This document shows, one piece after another, positions 17,643 to 26,742 of a stretch of DNA of 64,000 nucleotides (within the stretch, counting starts at the first letter, position 1; each line of letters opens with the position of its first letter). The notes below the pieces were generated by a model. The model ran no database searches, was not told where the DNA came from, and was given only the letters and a program-made list of their open reading frames with translations. The position numbers and the translations under genes are program-made. Origin of the DNA: Micromonospora echinospora (GTDB lineage Bacteria > Actinomycetota > Actinomycetes > Mycobacteriales > Micromonosporaceae). The DNA lies in NCBI RefSeq assembly GCF_900091495.1, contig NZ_LT607413.1:5037001-5101000 (forward strand), written 5' to 3'.

Positions 17643-18368
17643 GTGACGCCGGAGCAGCTCTTCTCGCCGGTCGTGGGTGCCCGCCCCCACGAGGCGATCC
17701 TCGACCAGGTCGAGCGGCTGCTCAGCGCCGGCCTGATCCGCCCCGGCGACCGGCTGCCCAGTGAACGTGTCCTCGCCGAGCGGCTCGGCGTCAGCCGTCC
17801 CACCGTCCGGGAGGCGATGCGGACCCTGGAGGCGCTCGGCGTCGTCCTTCCCACGCAGACCGTCGGGCGGGGCAGCGCCGCGGTGGTCGCCGGCCGGGCC
17901 GACGCCGCCCTCGGGGCGGTGCTGCGCCTCGCCATCGCCACCAGCGGCCTGTCGGTACCGGACATCGTCGACACCCGGGTCCTGCTCGAGCGGCACGCGG
18001 TGTCCCGCCTGGCCCGCGCGCCCGAACCCCGGCTCGACGCGGCCGAGGCGCTGCTGCGGGAGATGGACGACGCCGGGCTGACCCCCGAGCGGTTCCACGC
18101 CGCCGACGTGCGGTTCCACATCGCGCTCGCCGACGCGGCCGGCAACCGCGCGGTGGCCCTGATGATGTCGTCGCTACGGCATGCGATCGAGGGGTACGTG
18201 TTGGACCTGGTCGGCGGACTGGACGACTGGCCAACCGTGTGCCGGCGGTTGCGGGTCGAGCACCGGGGCATCCTGGCCGCTGTCGTCGACCGCGACGCGG
18301 ACGAGGCGGCCCGGCGGGTCGAGGAGCACATCCGTGCCTTCCACGACGTCGCCACCGGAGTCCGCTGA
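17643..18368 (+). CDS. FadR/GntR-family transcriptional regulator of the lut operon
   Basis: A 241-residue regulator. The N-terminal winged helix-turn-helix (about 18-80) contains GDRLPSERVLAERLGVSRPTVREAMRTLEALG, the standard GntR recognition region. The C-terminal FCD domain (about 95-235) has the helical ligand pocket with metal-binding candidates Asp, His and His (ADVRFHIALADAAGN, and RRLRVEHRGILAAV). It is divergent from lutABC and shares a palindromic operator with it. By analogy with LutR and LldR it should repress lutABC until L-lactate binds; the ligand is inferred from context. Confidence 0.88.
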   Translation: MTPEQLFSPVVGARPHEAILDQVERLLSAGLIRPGDRLPSERVLAERLGVSRPTVREAMRTLEALGVVLPTQTVGRGSAAVVAGRADAALGAVLRLAIATSGLSVPDIVDTRVLLERHAVSRLARAPEPRLDAAEALLREMDDAGLTPERFHAADVRFHIALADAAGNRAVALMMSSLRHAIEGYVLDLVGGLDDWPTVCRRLRVEHRGILAAVVDRDADEAARRVEEHIRAFHDVATGVR

Positions 18369-18482
18369 GCTCCGGGCTCCGGTGCGACAGGCGCCGCCGG
18401 CCGGCTGAATCCGCTGGTACGGGAAGCGCCTGACGAACGGCCGCAGTGTGGCGCCGACCTGCTGGCGGTGCGTCTCGATGCC

Positions 18483-18511
18483 TTGACAGTCGCCGTAACA
18501 CGGTTGATACT
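18483..18511 (+). promoter_or_regulatory. Sigma-70-type promoter of the CUT1/GH43/GH42 operon
   Basis: TTGACA (18483-18488), a 17-nt spacer and GATACT (18506-18511) form a near-consensus housekeeping promoter, uncommon in such a GC-rich genome. The LacI-type operator begins exactly 11 nt after the -10, so it would cover the transcription start. Confidence 0.8.
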
Positions 18512-18522
18512 TCCAGGCTAAG

Positions 18523-18534
18523 TGAAACGATTCA
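18523..18534. promoter_or_regulatory. LacI-family operator, TGAAACGATTCA
   Basis: This 12-bp near-palindrome differs at one position from the perfect TGAAACGTTTCA before rhaM at 30311. It has the central CG typical of LacI-family operators and is placed 11 nt downstream of the -10 box, the same distance as at the rhaM promoter. It should bind the LacI-family regulator encoded at 30561-31598. Confidence 0.75.
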
Positions 18535-18580
18535 TAAAGTCGTGGAAATCACCGAGCGACGCTGACGAGCAGGGGAAACC

Positions 18581-19546
18581 GTGGACATGGCCGAGGTGGT
18601 GAGACCGTCCTCCGCACCCCCACCGGAACAGCCGCCGGACGGCGAGGCGGACCGGAGAACCCGGCGGACGCCGCGCCGAGGCGGGCGGCGGGCACATGGC
18701 GCGGTCGCCGTTCTCCTCCTGCCCTTCGTCGTGCTCTTCCTGCTCTTCTACCTTGCGCCGATCGGATACGCGCTCTACCAGTCCTTCTTCAAGGTGCAAC
18801 GCGACGGGACGTTCGGTCGCCCGGAAACCGTCTTCGGTGGCTTCGAGCAGTACGTCAGGGTCTTCGAGAACGAGGCGTTCCGGGAGAGCGTCGGCCGGGT
18901 GCTGCTGTTCGGGATCGTCCAGGTGCCGCTGATGCTGGGACTGGCCCTGCTCTTCGCCCTGCTGCTCGATTCTGGCCTGCTGCCGTTGAAGCGTTTCTTC
19001 CGGCTCGCCTACTTCACGCCGTACGCGGTGCCCGGGGTCATCGCGGCGATCATCTGGGGATTCCTCTACTCGCCCGCGCTGTCGCCGTTCAGTTGGGTCA
19101 CCGAACGCGTGCCGTTCATGTCCGGGTCGCTGGTCCTGTGGTCGCTGGCGAACATCACCACCTGGATGTTCACCGGCTACAACATGTTGATCATTTATGC
19201 GGCTCTCAAGGCGGTGCCCCAGGAGTTGTACGAGGCCGCCAGGCTGGACGGGGCCGGCGACATCCGGATCGCGCTCTCCATCAAGGTGCCCATGGTGCGT
19301 CCGGCGTTGGCACTCACCGGCGTCTTCTCCATCATTGGAACGCTACAACTCTTCACCGAACCCCAGGTCTTCCGGTCCCTGACCACTGCCGTCACCGGCA
19401 GCTACACGCCCAACCTGGTCGTCTACAGCACCTCGGTGATACCGAACTTCAACCTCGCCGCCGCGTTCTCGGTCGTCCTGGCACTGGCCACGTTCGCGTT
19501 GTCGTTCATCTTCCTCCGGATCACCCAGAGGGGGTCGTCGCTGTGA
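18581..19546 (+). CDS. CUT1 sugar ABC transporter permease (first subunit)
   Basis: A 321-residue permease with a 45-residue polar N-terminal tail, six membrane helices and the EAA loop (QELYEAARLDGAGDIRIALSIKVPMV, about 230-255) that docks the ATPase. It resembles MalF/LacF-type subunits. GTG 18581 is preceded by AGGGGA; the in-frame ATG 6 bp later is an alternative. It is the first gene after the LacI-controlled promoter, and its last bases overlap the start of the partner permease (GTGA). No ATPase gene lies in the operon, so an MsiK-like shared ATPase is expected. Confidence 0.9.
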   Translation: MDMAEVVRPSSAPPPEQPPDGEADRRTRRTPRRGGRRAHGAVAVLLLPFVVLFLLFYLAPIGYALYQSFFKVQRDGTFGRPETVFGGFEQYVRVFENEAFRESVGRVLLFGIVQVPLMLGLALLFALLLDSGLLPLKRFFRLAYFTPYAVPGVIAAIIWGFLYSPALSPFSWVTERVPFMSGSLVLWSLANITTWMFTGYNMLIIYAALKAVPQELYEAARLDGAGDIRIALSIKVPMVRPALALTGVFSIIGTLQLFTEPQVFRSLTTAVTGSYTPNLVVYSTSVIPNFNLAAAFSVVLALATFALSFIFLRITQRGSSL

Positions 19547-20430
19547 CCGTGACCGGACGGACCCCGGTGCCCGCCGAGAAACGGGGCGTGACCATCCCGT
19601 ACTCCCGAAAGCTGCTGCCGCTGCTGGTCATGGTGGTCTTCGTCGGCTACATGCTCGCGCCGTTGTGGTGGCTCCTGATCGCGGCCAGCAAGAACCGCGC
19701 CGACCTGACCTCGACCAACCCGTTGTGGTTCGCCGACTTCGACCTCCTCGACAATCTGCGCGACCTGTTCACCTTCCAGGACGGACTGTTCGTCCGCTGG
19801 ATCCTCAACAGCGTCCTCTACGCCGGAGTCGGCGCGCTCGGCGCGACCGTCATCGCCGGGATGGCCGGTTACGCCCTGGCGAAGTTCGAGTTCCCCGGTC
19901 GGGAGGTCGTCTTCAACGTGGTGCTGGGCGGCGTGCTGCTGCCCGCCACCACGCTCGCCCTTCCCCTGTTCCTCCTGCTGAGTCAGGCCGGCATGGCCGA
20001 CACCCTCTGGGCGGTGCTGCTGCCCAGCCTGGTCAGCCCCTTCGGCGTCTACCTCAGCCGGGTGTACGCGGCCAGCAGCGTTCCCGACGAACTGCTCGAA
20101 GCCGCCCGCGTCGACGGAACCGGCGAGGTGCGCGCGTTCTTCCGGGTGGCGGCGCCGCTCATGACGCCCGGCCTGGTCACCGTGTTCCTGTTCCAGTTCG
20201 TGCAGATCTGGAACAACTTCTTCCTGCCCCTGATCATGCTGCGGGACGAGTCACTCTTCCCGGTCACGCTCGGTCTCTTCGCCTGGAACAGCCAGGCGAC
20301 CCAACAGGCGCCGGAACTGCGCACGCTGGTGATCGTCGGCGCCGCGGTCTCGGTTGTTCCCCTGATCATCGCATTTCTCTCCCTGCAACGGTTCTGGCGG
20401 TCCGGACTGACCACGGGCGGAGTGAAGTAA
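19543..20430 (+). CDS. CUT1 sugar ABC transporter permease (second subunit)
   Basis: A 295-residue MalG-type permease with six helices and the EAA loop (DELLEAARVDGTGEVRAFFRVAAPLMTPG). The GTG start at 19543 overlaps the stop of the preceding permease by 4 bp, giving equal subunit translation. It ends with the typical SGLTTGGVK tail of this family. It pairs with the upstream permease to form the pore for the sugar bound by the lipoprotein encoded next. Confidence 0.92.
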   Translation: MTVTGRTPVPAEKRGVTIPYSRKLLPLLVMVVFVGYMLAPLWWLLIAASKNRADLTSTNPLWFADFDLLDNLRDLFTFQDGLFVRWILNSVLYAGVGALGATVIAGMAGYALAKFEFPGREVVFNVVLGGVLLPATTLALPLFLLLSQAGMADTLWAVLLPSLVSPFGVYLSRVYAASSVPDELLEAARVDGTGEVRAFFRVAAPLMTPGLVTVFLFQFVQIWNNFFLPLIMLRDESLFPVTLGLFAWNSQATQQAPELRTLVIVGAAVSVVPLIIAFLSLQRFWRSGLTTGGVK

Positions 20431-20494
20431 CACGCCCTGACCGCCGGCCTGGACAGGTATCCCACCCCCGAACGAAAGAAAAGAGGGTTCAATC

Positions 20495-21823
20495 GTGGAT
20501 CGCTGGATGAGGCGCGGCGCCGTGGGTGGCGCGCTGGCGGTGGTGCTCGCCGTCGCCGGCTGCGGGGGCGGCGACGAGCCGGACGACGCGGCACAGGCGT
20601 GCGCGCCCGCCGGCAAGCCCGTCACGCTGGAGTACTACTCCTGGGTGCCGGGAATGGACAAGGTAATCGACATCTGGAACGCCAAGAACCCCGACATCCA
20701 GGTCAAGTTCGTCACCGGCCCGGCCGGGCCCGACGGGGCGTACCAGAACTTCTTCAACGGCATCAAGGCCGGTAACGCGCCGGATCTCGCCCAGGTCGAG
20801 TACGACTCGCTGGCGAGTTTCCGGCTCCAGGACGGCCTGGTCAACCTGGCCGACTGCGAGGGCGTACCGGAGGTCAAGGACAAGTTCGTCCCCTGGACCT
20901 GGCAGCAGGTCTCCTTCGGTGAGGCCGACGCGGTCTACGCGGTGCCGCAGGACATCGGTCCGATCGGCATGTACTACCGCGCCGACCTCTTCCAGGCCGC
21001 CGGGCTCAAACCGCCGACCACCTGGGAGGAGTACTACGCGGCGGCGAAGGTGATCCGCACCAAGGGCGGCCACATCCACCACTTCGCCTCCGGCGACGTC
21101 AACTGGTTCCTCGGCCAGATCTGGCAGGCCGGCGGACGCTGGTTCTCCGTCGACGGCGACCAGTGGACCGTGAACCTGACCGGGCCCGAGTCGCAGCAGG
21201 TCGCCAACTACTGGCAGCGGATGCTGGACGAGGAACTGGCCCGGCCGATGGCGGGCTGGTCCGACGAGTGGTGGAACGCGATGGACTCCGGTCAGATCTG
21301 GACCTGGGTCAGCCCGTACTGGGCCAACGCCCTGCTGTCCCAGAACGCCCCGAAGACCAGCGACAAGTGGGCGGTCACCTACATGCCGCAGTGGACCGCC
21401 GGCCAGCGGGCCGCCGGCAACTGGGGTGGATCCACCACCGCCGTGTTGCGTTCCGCCGAACACCCCTTCGAGGCGGCCAAGTTCGCGACCTGGCTGAACA
21501 GCGACCCCGAGGCCCTGAAGGCGCTCAACGAGAACGGCGGCCTCTACCCGGCGACGGTCGAGGGCCAGCGGATGCCGGCGCTGGCGAAGCCCCTGCCGTA
21601 CTTCGGCGGCCAGGACATTTCTGGCATCTTCGCCGAGGCGGCCGGAAACGTGAACGCGGACTTCCCCTGGGGCCCGACCATGACGCAGACCTACAGCGAC
21701 GTCCGGGACGGCTTCGCCGGTGCCGTCGAAGGCAAGGGCAACCTGAACTCCGCCCTCGAATCCGCCCAGAAGTCCACCGTCGACGCGCTGAAGTCGCAGT
21801 CGATCCCCGTCGCCGGCGGCTGA
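20495..21823 (+). CDS. Sugar-binding lipoprotein of the CUT1 transporter
   Basis: A 442-residue extracellular solute-binding protein. The signal peptide ends in lipobox VAGC (Cys24), so it is lipid-anchored outside the membrane. The mature part is a family 1 sugar-binding protein, rich in Trp and Tyr (WVPGMDKVIDIWNAKNP, DEWWNAMDSGQIWTWVSPYWAN) as needed for stacking on oligosaccharides. GTG 20495 is the start, after a GAAAGAAAAGAGGG purine-rich site. Together with the adjacent GH43 and GH42 enzymes and the rhamnose regulon it probably imports a plant cell-wall oligosaccharide; the precise ligand is inference. Confidence 0.9.
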   Translation: MDRWMRRGAVGGALAVVLAVAGCGGGDEPDDAAQACAPAGKPVTLEYYSWVPGMDKVIDIWNAKNPDIQVKFVTGPAGPDGAYQNFFNGIKAGNAPDLAQVEYDSLASFRLQDGLVNLADCEGVPEVKDKFVPWTWQQVSFGEADAVYAVPQDIGPIGMYYRADLFQAAGLKPPTTWEEYYAAAKVIRTKGGHIHHFASGDVNWFLGQIWQAGGRWFSVDGDQWTVNLTGPESQQVANYWQRMLDEELARPMAGWSDEWWNAMDSGQIWTWVSPYWANALLSQNAPKTSDKWAVTYMPQWTAGQRAAGNWGGSTTAVLRSAEHPFEAAKFATWLNSDPEALKALNENGGLYPATVEGQRMPALAKPLPYFGGQDISGIFAEAAGNVNADFPWGPTMTQTYSDVRDGFAGAVEGKGNLNSALESAQKSTVDALKSQSIPVAGG

Positions 21824-21884
21824 CCGGACCTCCCGACCTGGTTCGTCAACCCGCCAGCACGGTTCCCGAAGGAGACCCGAATTG

Positions 21885-23084
21885 ATGTCGTTGAAACGCC
21901 TCCTCCACGGCCGGTTCCGCCGGCACGTGGCGGTCGCCCTGACCATCACCGTCGTCGCCGCCGGCGTGGCCGGCTCCGCCAACGCCGGCCCCACCCGCAA
22001 GACGAACCACGTCGCGGGCACGATGGGCGCCAAGGTCGCCGACAGCCTGCCCTGCGCGGCCACCCAGCAGCTGCGGGACATCCGCATCCACGACCCGTTC
22101 ATCATGCCCGACCCGGTCAGCGGCATCTACTACCTCTACCAGGGCACCACGGTCCGCCGGAGCATCGACCTGAAGAACTGGTGCGCGCCGGAGACGGTGT
22201 TCACCAACCCGCAGGGGTCCTGGGCGAACGCGGCACACGGCACGTGGGCGCCAGAGGCCTGGTACTACAACGGCAAGTACTACTGGTTCGCCACCCTGCA
22301 CAACCGCAACCGGGTGCTGGCCACCGCCTCGACCAACGGGCAGCACTGCGGTGACTGCGGTCAGGTCTGGCAGAACCAGCACTGGCGCGGCACGGTCATC
22401 GCTGCCGCCGACTCGCCGATGGGGCCGTTCGAGCTGCTCAACCTCGACTCGCCGGTCGCCCCGTCGAGCCACATGACGCTCGACGGAACCCTCTACGTCG
22501 ACCCCGACGGGCAGCCGTGGATGGTCTACGCCCACGAGTGGGTCCAGAAGATCGACGGCACGATCGAGGCCATCCGGCTGGAGCGCGACGGTGCGGGCAA
22601 CCTGACCGGCCGTGGACAGGGCGACCCGATCTACCTGTTCAAGGGCTCGGACGCCCCCTGGTACTACCAGGAGGGCATGGTCAACGCGGGGCAGCTGCCG
22701 CCGTACGTCACCGACGGTCCCTCGTTCTACCGCACCAACAGCAACGAACTGCTGATGTTCTGGACCAGCTACCGCAAGCACAACAACGAGTACGTGGTGA
22801 CGTTGGCCCGCTCCACGTCCGGCGACCTCAAGGGTCCCTGGACCCAGGAGGACGTGGTGGTCACCGAGAACAAGGGGCACTCGATGCTCTTCCGCACCTT
22901 CGCCGACAAGCAGAACCCGCACGGCACGATCATGATGTCGCTGCACAACAACATGAACGGCGGCAGCGTCATGCGGACCGAGCTGTACGAGATGCGGGAG
23001 ACCGGACGCAGCCTCGTGGTGGAGAAGCAGCGGACCGACCTCGACGGCGACCCCGTGTCGCACTGGGTCTGGCCGCGGCCGTGA
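21885..23084 (+). CDS. Secreted GH43-family glycoside hydrolase
   Basis: A 399-residue exported enzyme with a signal peptide ending near SANA (residues 1-34). The five-bladed propeller motifs are in order: RIHDPFIMPD (general base Asp70), GTWAPEAW (about 119-126), LDGTLYVDPDG (pKa-modulating Asp200) and VTDGPSFY (acid position, about 275-282). The last motif has Asp277-Gly where many GH43 enzymes have Glu-Gly/Ala-Pro; this TDGP variant occurs in some GH43 subfamilies. ATG 21885 follows GGAG by about 10 bp. It likely trims arabinose or galactose side chains outside the cell before uptake by the upstream transporter. Confidence 0.85.
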   Translation: MSLKRLLHGRFRRHVAVALTITVVAAGVAGSANAGPTRKTNHVAGTMGAKVADSLPCAATQQLRDIRIHDPFIMPDPVSGIYYLYQGTTVRRSIDLKNWCAPETVFTNPQGSWANAAHGTWAPEAWYYNGKYYWFATLHNRNRVLATASTNGQHCGDCGQVWQNQHWRGTVIAAADSPMGPFELLNLDSPVAPSSHMTLDGTLYVDPDGQPWMVYAHEWVQKIDGTIEAIRLERDGAGNLTGRGQGDPIYLFKGSDAPWYYQEGMVNAGQLPPYVTDGPSFYRTNSNELLMFWTSYRKHNNEYVVTLARSTSGDLKGPWTQEDVVVTENKGHSMLFRTFADKQNPHGTIMMSLHNNMNGGSVMRTELYEMRETGRSLVVEKQRTDLDGDPVSHWVWPRP

Positions 23085-23200
23085 CGCCACACCGCACCGG
23101 CGGGTGACCGGACACCCGCGATCGACAGCCGGCCCGGACCGGGAGTGCCATGACGGCGCACCCGGTCCGGGCCGGCGGCTGGTTCAACGGAGGAGCGAGC

Positions 23201-25213
23201 ATGACCCGATGGATCGAGTGGCCGACCGAACCCGGCCGACCACGGATGGGCTACGGCGCCGACTACAACCCGGACCAGTGGCCGCGCGAGGTGTGGGACG
23301 ACGACGTCGCCGCCATGCGCGAAGCCGGGGTCAACATCGTCTCGCTGGCGATCTTCTCGTGGTCGCGGATCCAACCCGCGCCGCACGAGTGGGACTTCGC
23401 CTGGCTCGACGAGGTGATGGACCTGCTGCACGACAACGGCATCGCCGTCGACCTCGCCACCGCCACCGCGTCGCCGCCGCCGTGGCTGACCGCCCGGCAT
23501 CCGGAGATCCTGCCGGTCAACCAACGCGGCGAGACGGTGTGGCCCGGCGCCCGGCAGCACTGGCGACCGACCTCACCGGTGTTCCGGGAACACGCCCTGC
23601 GGCTGGTCGACGCCCTGGCCCGCCGGTACGCCGACCACCCGGCGCTCGTCGCCTGGCACGTGTCGAACGAACTCGGCTGCCACAACGCGTACGACTACTC
23701 CGACGACGCGGCCCGCGCGTTCCGGGACTGGCTGCGCGACCGGTACGGCACCCTCGACCGGCTCAACCACGCCTGGGGTACGGCGTTCTGGTCGCAGCGG
23801 TACGGCGACTGGAACCACGTCCTGCCGCCCCGGCTGGCCGCCGCCCACCCCAACCCGACCCAGCAGCTGGACTTCCGGCGGTTCTCCTCCGACGCCCTGC
23901 TCGACCACCTGCGCGCCGAACGGGACCTGCTGCGCGCGCTGACCCCCGGCGTGCCGGTGACGACCAACTTCATGGTCACCGGTCAGGTGGACGCCCTCGA
24001 CTACGCCGCATGGGCCGACGAGGTCGACTTCGTCGCCAACGACCACTACCGGCGTCCCGGCCCGCAGAGCTTCGAGGAGCTGTCCTTCTCGGCCAACCTG
24101 ACCGGCAACCTCGCCCGCGGTCGCCCCTGGTTCCTCATGGAACACTCCACCAGCGCCGTCAACTGGCAGCCGGTCAACCTGGCCAAGCGGCCCGGCGAAC
24201 TCGCCCGCGACTCGCTCACCCACGTCGCGCACGGCGCCGACGCGGTCTGCTTCTTCCAGTGGCGGCAGTCCGTGGCCGGCGCGGAGAAGTACCACTCCGC
24301 GATGCTGCCCCAGGCGGGCCGGGACAGCGACGTGTTCCGGGCCGTCACCGCGCTCGGCCGTACGCTGGCCGACCTCGCCCCGGTCGTCGGATCGGCCCGG
24401 CGGCCGGCCCGGGTGGCCATCCTCCAGGACTGGGACTCGTGGTGGGGCAGTGGGCTGGACTCGCACCCCACCAGCCGGCTCGACTACCGGCAGGAGGCCC
24501 TCGACTGGTACACCGCCCTGCTCGACACCGGCACCCGGGCGGACGTCGTACCCGTCGACCACGACCTCGACCGGTACGACCTGGTGATCGCCCCGGTGCT
24601 GTACGTCGTACCGGCGGGGCTGGCCGCCCGCCTCCGGGCGTACGTCGAGGGCGGCGGGCACCTCGTCACCACGTACTTCTCCGGGATCGTCGACGAGAAC
24701 GACCACCTCTGGCCGGGTGCCTTCCCGGGCGCCCTGCGGGACCTGCTCGGGCTCCGTGTCCAGGAGTTCGGTCCGCTGCTCGACGACACCACGGTGACCC
24801 TGTCCGACGGCAGCGCAGCCGCCCTGTGGACCGACCACGTCGACGTCGTCGACCCGGCCGTCGAGGTGCTGGTCAGCTACGTCGACGGGGAACAGGCCGG
24901 CCGGCCCGCGATCACCCGCCGGGAGGTCGGATCCGGTTCGGCGACCTACGTGTCGACCCGCCTCGGCGTGGCCGGTCTGCGCCGACTCCTCGCCCTGCTG
25001 CTCGCCCGCGTCGGTCTGCGGGGCGAGGTGGCCGAGCTGGCCGGACGGGTCGAACTGGCGGTGCGCACCGACGGCGTCCACGATTTCTGGTTCCTGGTCA
25101 ACCGGACCGACGAGGACGTCGTCACCGGCATCGAGGGGGAGGTGCTCGTCGGTACCGGCGGGACGCCGACGGTACCCGCCCGTGGCGTGCTGGTGCTGCG
25201 CCGCCCGGCGTGA
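23201..25213 (+). CDS. GH42 beta-galactosidase, intracellular
   Basis: A 670-residue enzyme without signal peptide. MGYGADYNPDQWP is the family's N-terminal signature. The acid/base Glu157 lies in HVSNELGCHN and the nucleophile Glu314 in FLMEHSTSAVNW; a trimerisation domain (about 400-610) and a short beta-sandwich tail follow, as in bacterial GH42. ATG 23201 is preferred over the in-frame ATG 51 bp upstream because GGAGGAG sits 5 bp before it. GH42 enzymes release galactose from short beta-1,4/1,3/1,6-galacto-oligosaccharides, suggesting the imported sugar contains beta-galactose. Confidence 0.93.
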   Translation: MTRWIEWPTEPGRPRMGYGADYNPDQWPREVWDDDVAAMREAGVNIVSLAIFSWSRIQPAPHEWDFAWLDEVMDLLHDNGIAVDLATATASPPPWLTARHPEILPVNQRGETVWPGARQHWRPTSPVFREHALRLVDALARRYADHPALVAWHVSNELGCHNAYDYSDDAARAFRDWLRDRYGTLDRLNHAWGTAFWSQRYGDWNHVLPPRLAAAHPNPTQQLDFRRFSSDALLDHLRAERDLLRALTPGVPVTTNFMVTGQVDALDYAAWADEVDFVANDHYRRPGPQSFEELSFSANLTGNLARGRPWFLMEHSTSAVNWQPVNLAKRPGELARDSLTHVAHGADAVCFFQWRQSVAGAEKYHSAMLPQAGRDSDVFRAVTALGRTLADLAPVVGSARRPARVAILQDWDSWWGSGLDSHPTSRLDYRQEALDWYTALLDTGTRADVVPVDHDLDRYDLVIAPVLYVVPAGLAARLRAYVEGGGHLVTTYFSGIVDENDHLWPGAFPGALRDLLGLRVQEFGPLLDDTTVTLSDGSAAALWTDHVDVVDPAVEVLVSYVDGEQAGRPAITRREVGSGSATYVSTRLGVAGLRRLLALLLARVGLRGEVAELAGRVELAVRTDGVHDFWFLVNRTDEDVVTGIEGEVLVGTGGTPTVPARGVLVLRRPA

Positions 25214-25218
25214 CCCCG

Positions 25219-25252
25219 GCGGCGCCCGGCCTCGGGAGGGGCCGGGCGCCGC
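25219..25252. terminator. Bidirectional hairpin between GH42 and rhaB
   Basis: A perfect 13-bp stem (GCGGCGCCCGGCC at 25219-25231 pairing with 25240-25252) and 8-nt loop lies 5 bp after each of two convergent genes, so it can end both transcripts. Confidence 0.75.
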
Positions 25253-25257
25253 AGTCG

Positions 25258-26742
25258 TCAGGCGGTCAGCCGCCGCTCGGCCGCCGCCCAGGCCGCCTCG
25301 TGCCCCCGCGGCTCGTACCGCACCACGCCCTGGGTCCTGGCCACCAGCGAGCGCAGCTCGGCCAGGCCGCCGCTGACCGCACCGACCGCGCGTGCCTGCA
25401 CCAGCACGTTGCCCAGCGCCGTCGCCTCCACCGGCCCGGCCAGCACCGGCAGCCCGCAGGCGTCGGCGGTCAGCTGGCAGAGCAGGCCGTTGCGGGCGCC
25501 GCCGCCGACGACGTGGACGACGTCGACGTCCCGCCCGGAGAGCTCCCGTGCCTGGCGGGCGGTGCGCCGGTAGGCCAGCGCGAGACTGTCCAGGATGCAG
25601 CGGGTGACCTCCGCCGGGGTACCCGGGACGGGCTGCCCGGTGCGCCGACAGGCGTCGGCGATGCGGGCCGGCATGTCGCCCGGCGGCAGGAACACCGGAT
25701 CGTCGCAGTCGACGACCGCCGCGAACGGGGTGACCTCGGCGGCGGCGGCCAGCAGCGCCGCGAGGTCCGGCCGATCCCCGGCCGCCGCCCAGCCCCGCAT
25801 CGCCTCCTGCAACAGCCACAGCCCCATGACGTTGCGCAGGTAGCGGACCGTGCCGTCCACACCGGACTCGTTGGTGAAGTTGGCCAACCGGCTCTCCTCG
25901 GTCAGCACCGGCCGGTCCAGTTCCACCCCCACCAGGGACCACGTGCCGCAGGAGACGTAGAGGAACCGGTCGTCGCGGGCGGGCACCCCGACGACGGCGG
26001 AGGCGGTGTCGTGGGATCCCACCACCGTGACCGGGACCGCCCGGTCCGCCCCGACCTGTCGGGTCACCGCCGGCAGCAGCGCCCCGCCGGGCTCGCCCGG
26101 TTCCCGCAGGCGGGGGAGCAGCCCACCGGGGAGCCCCAACCGCTCGACGAGGTCGAGTGCCCAGCCACGCCGACGGACGTCGAGCAGCTGGGTGGTGGAG
26201 GCGTTGGTGATCTCGGCCCCGACCTCACCGGTGAGCCAGTACGACAGCAGGTCCGGGATGGGCAGCATCGTGCGGGCCGCGTCCAGCAGCCCCGCCCGCT
26301 GGGCCGCGACCAGCTGGTAGACGGTGTTGAACGGCAGCGCCTGGATCCCCGTGACGTCGTACAGGTGGTCGGCGCCGAGCCGCGCCGACACCTGCGCCAG
26401 CACCCCGTCGGTACGCCGGTCCCGGTAGTGCACCGGGTCGCCGAGCAGGCGACCGTCCCCGTCGAGCAGGCCGAAGTCGCACCCCCACGAGTCGATGCCG
26501 ACGCTGGCCAGGTCCGGATGGTCGGCCAGCGTCGCGCGCAGGCCGGCGAGCACCTCCGCGTACAGGCCCAGGGTGTTCCAGTGCAGGGTGCCGCGCACCT
26601 CGACCGGCTCGTTGCCGAACCGGTGGACGGCGGTGAGGTCGAGGTCGTCGGGGCCGACCCGACCGGCCATGACCCGGCCACCGGAGGCGCCCAGGTCGAC
26701 GGCCGCCACGACGGCGGGCCGCCCACCGGCCAGCCGGGTCAA
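25258..26742 (-). CDS. rhaB: L-rhamnulose kinase, FGGY family
   Basis: A 494-residue FGGY kinase: phosphate-1 loop VAAVDLGASGGRVMAG at the N-terminus, VGIDSWGCDFGLLD (rhamnulokinase-type, Trp-Gly-x-Asp), YVSCGTWSLVG (phosphate-2) and VHVVGGGARNGLLCQ (adenosine motif). It phosphorylates L-rhamnulose at O1 for the aldolase encoded upstream. The start appears to be TTG 26742, overlapping the TGA of the aldolase gene (TTGA); a later in-frame GTG would cut into the first strand. It is the last gene of the rhamnose operon and is closed by a hairpin. Confidence 0.93.
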   Translation of the reverse strand: MTRLAGGRPAVVAAVDLGASGGRVMAGRVGPDDLDLTAVHRFGNEPVEVRGTLHWNTLGLYAEVLAGLRATLADHPDLASVGIDSWGCDFGLLDGDGRLLGDPVHYRDRRTDGVLAQVSARLGADHLYDVTGIQALPFNTVYQLVAAQRAGLLDAARTMLPIPDLLSYWLTGEVGAEITNASTTQLLDVRRRGWALDLVERLGLPGGLLPRLREPGEPGGALLPAVTRQVGADRAVPVTVVGSHDTASAVVGVPARDDRFLYVSCGTWSLVGVELDRPVLTEESRLANFTNESGVDGTVRYLRNVMGLWLLQEAMRGWAAAGDRPDLAALLAAAAEVTPFAAVVDCDDPVFLPPGDMPARIADACRRTGQPVPGTPAEVTRCILDSLALAYRRTARQARELSGRDVDVVHVVGGGARNGLLCQLTADACGLPVLAGPVEATALGNVLVQARAVGAVSGGLAELRSLVARTQGVVRYEPRGHEAAWAAAERRLTA

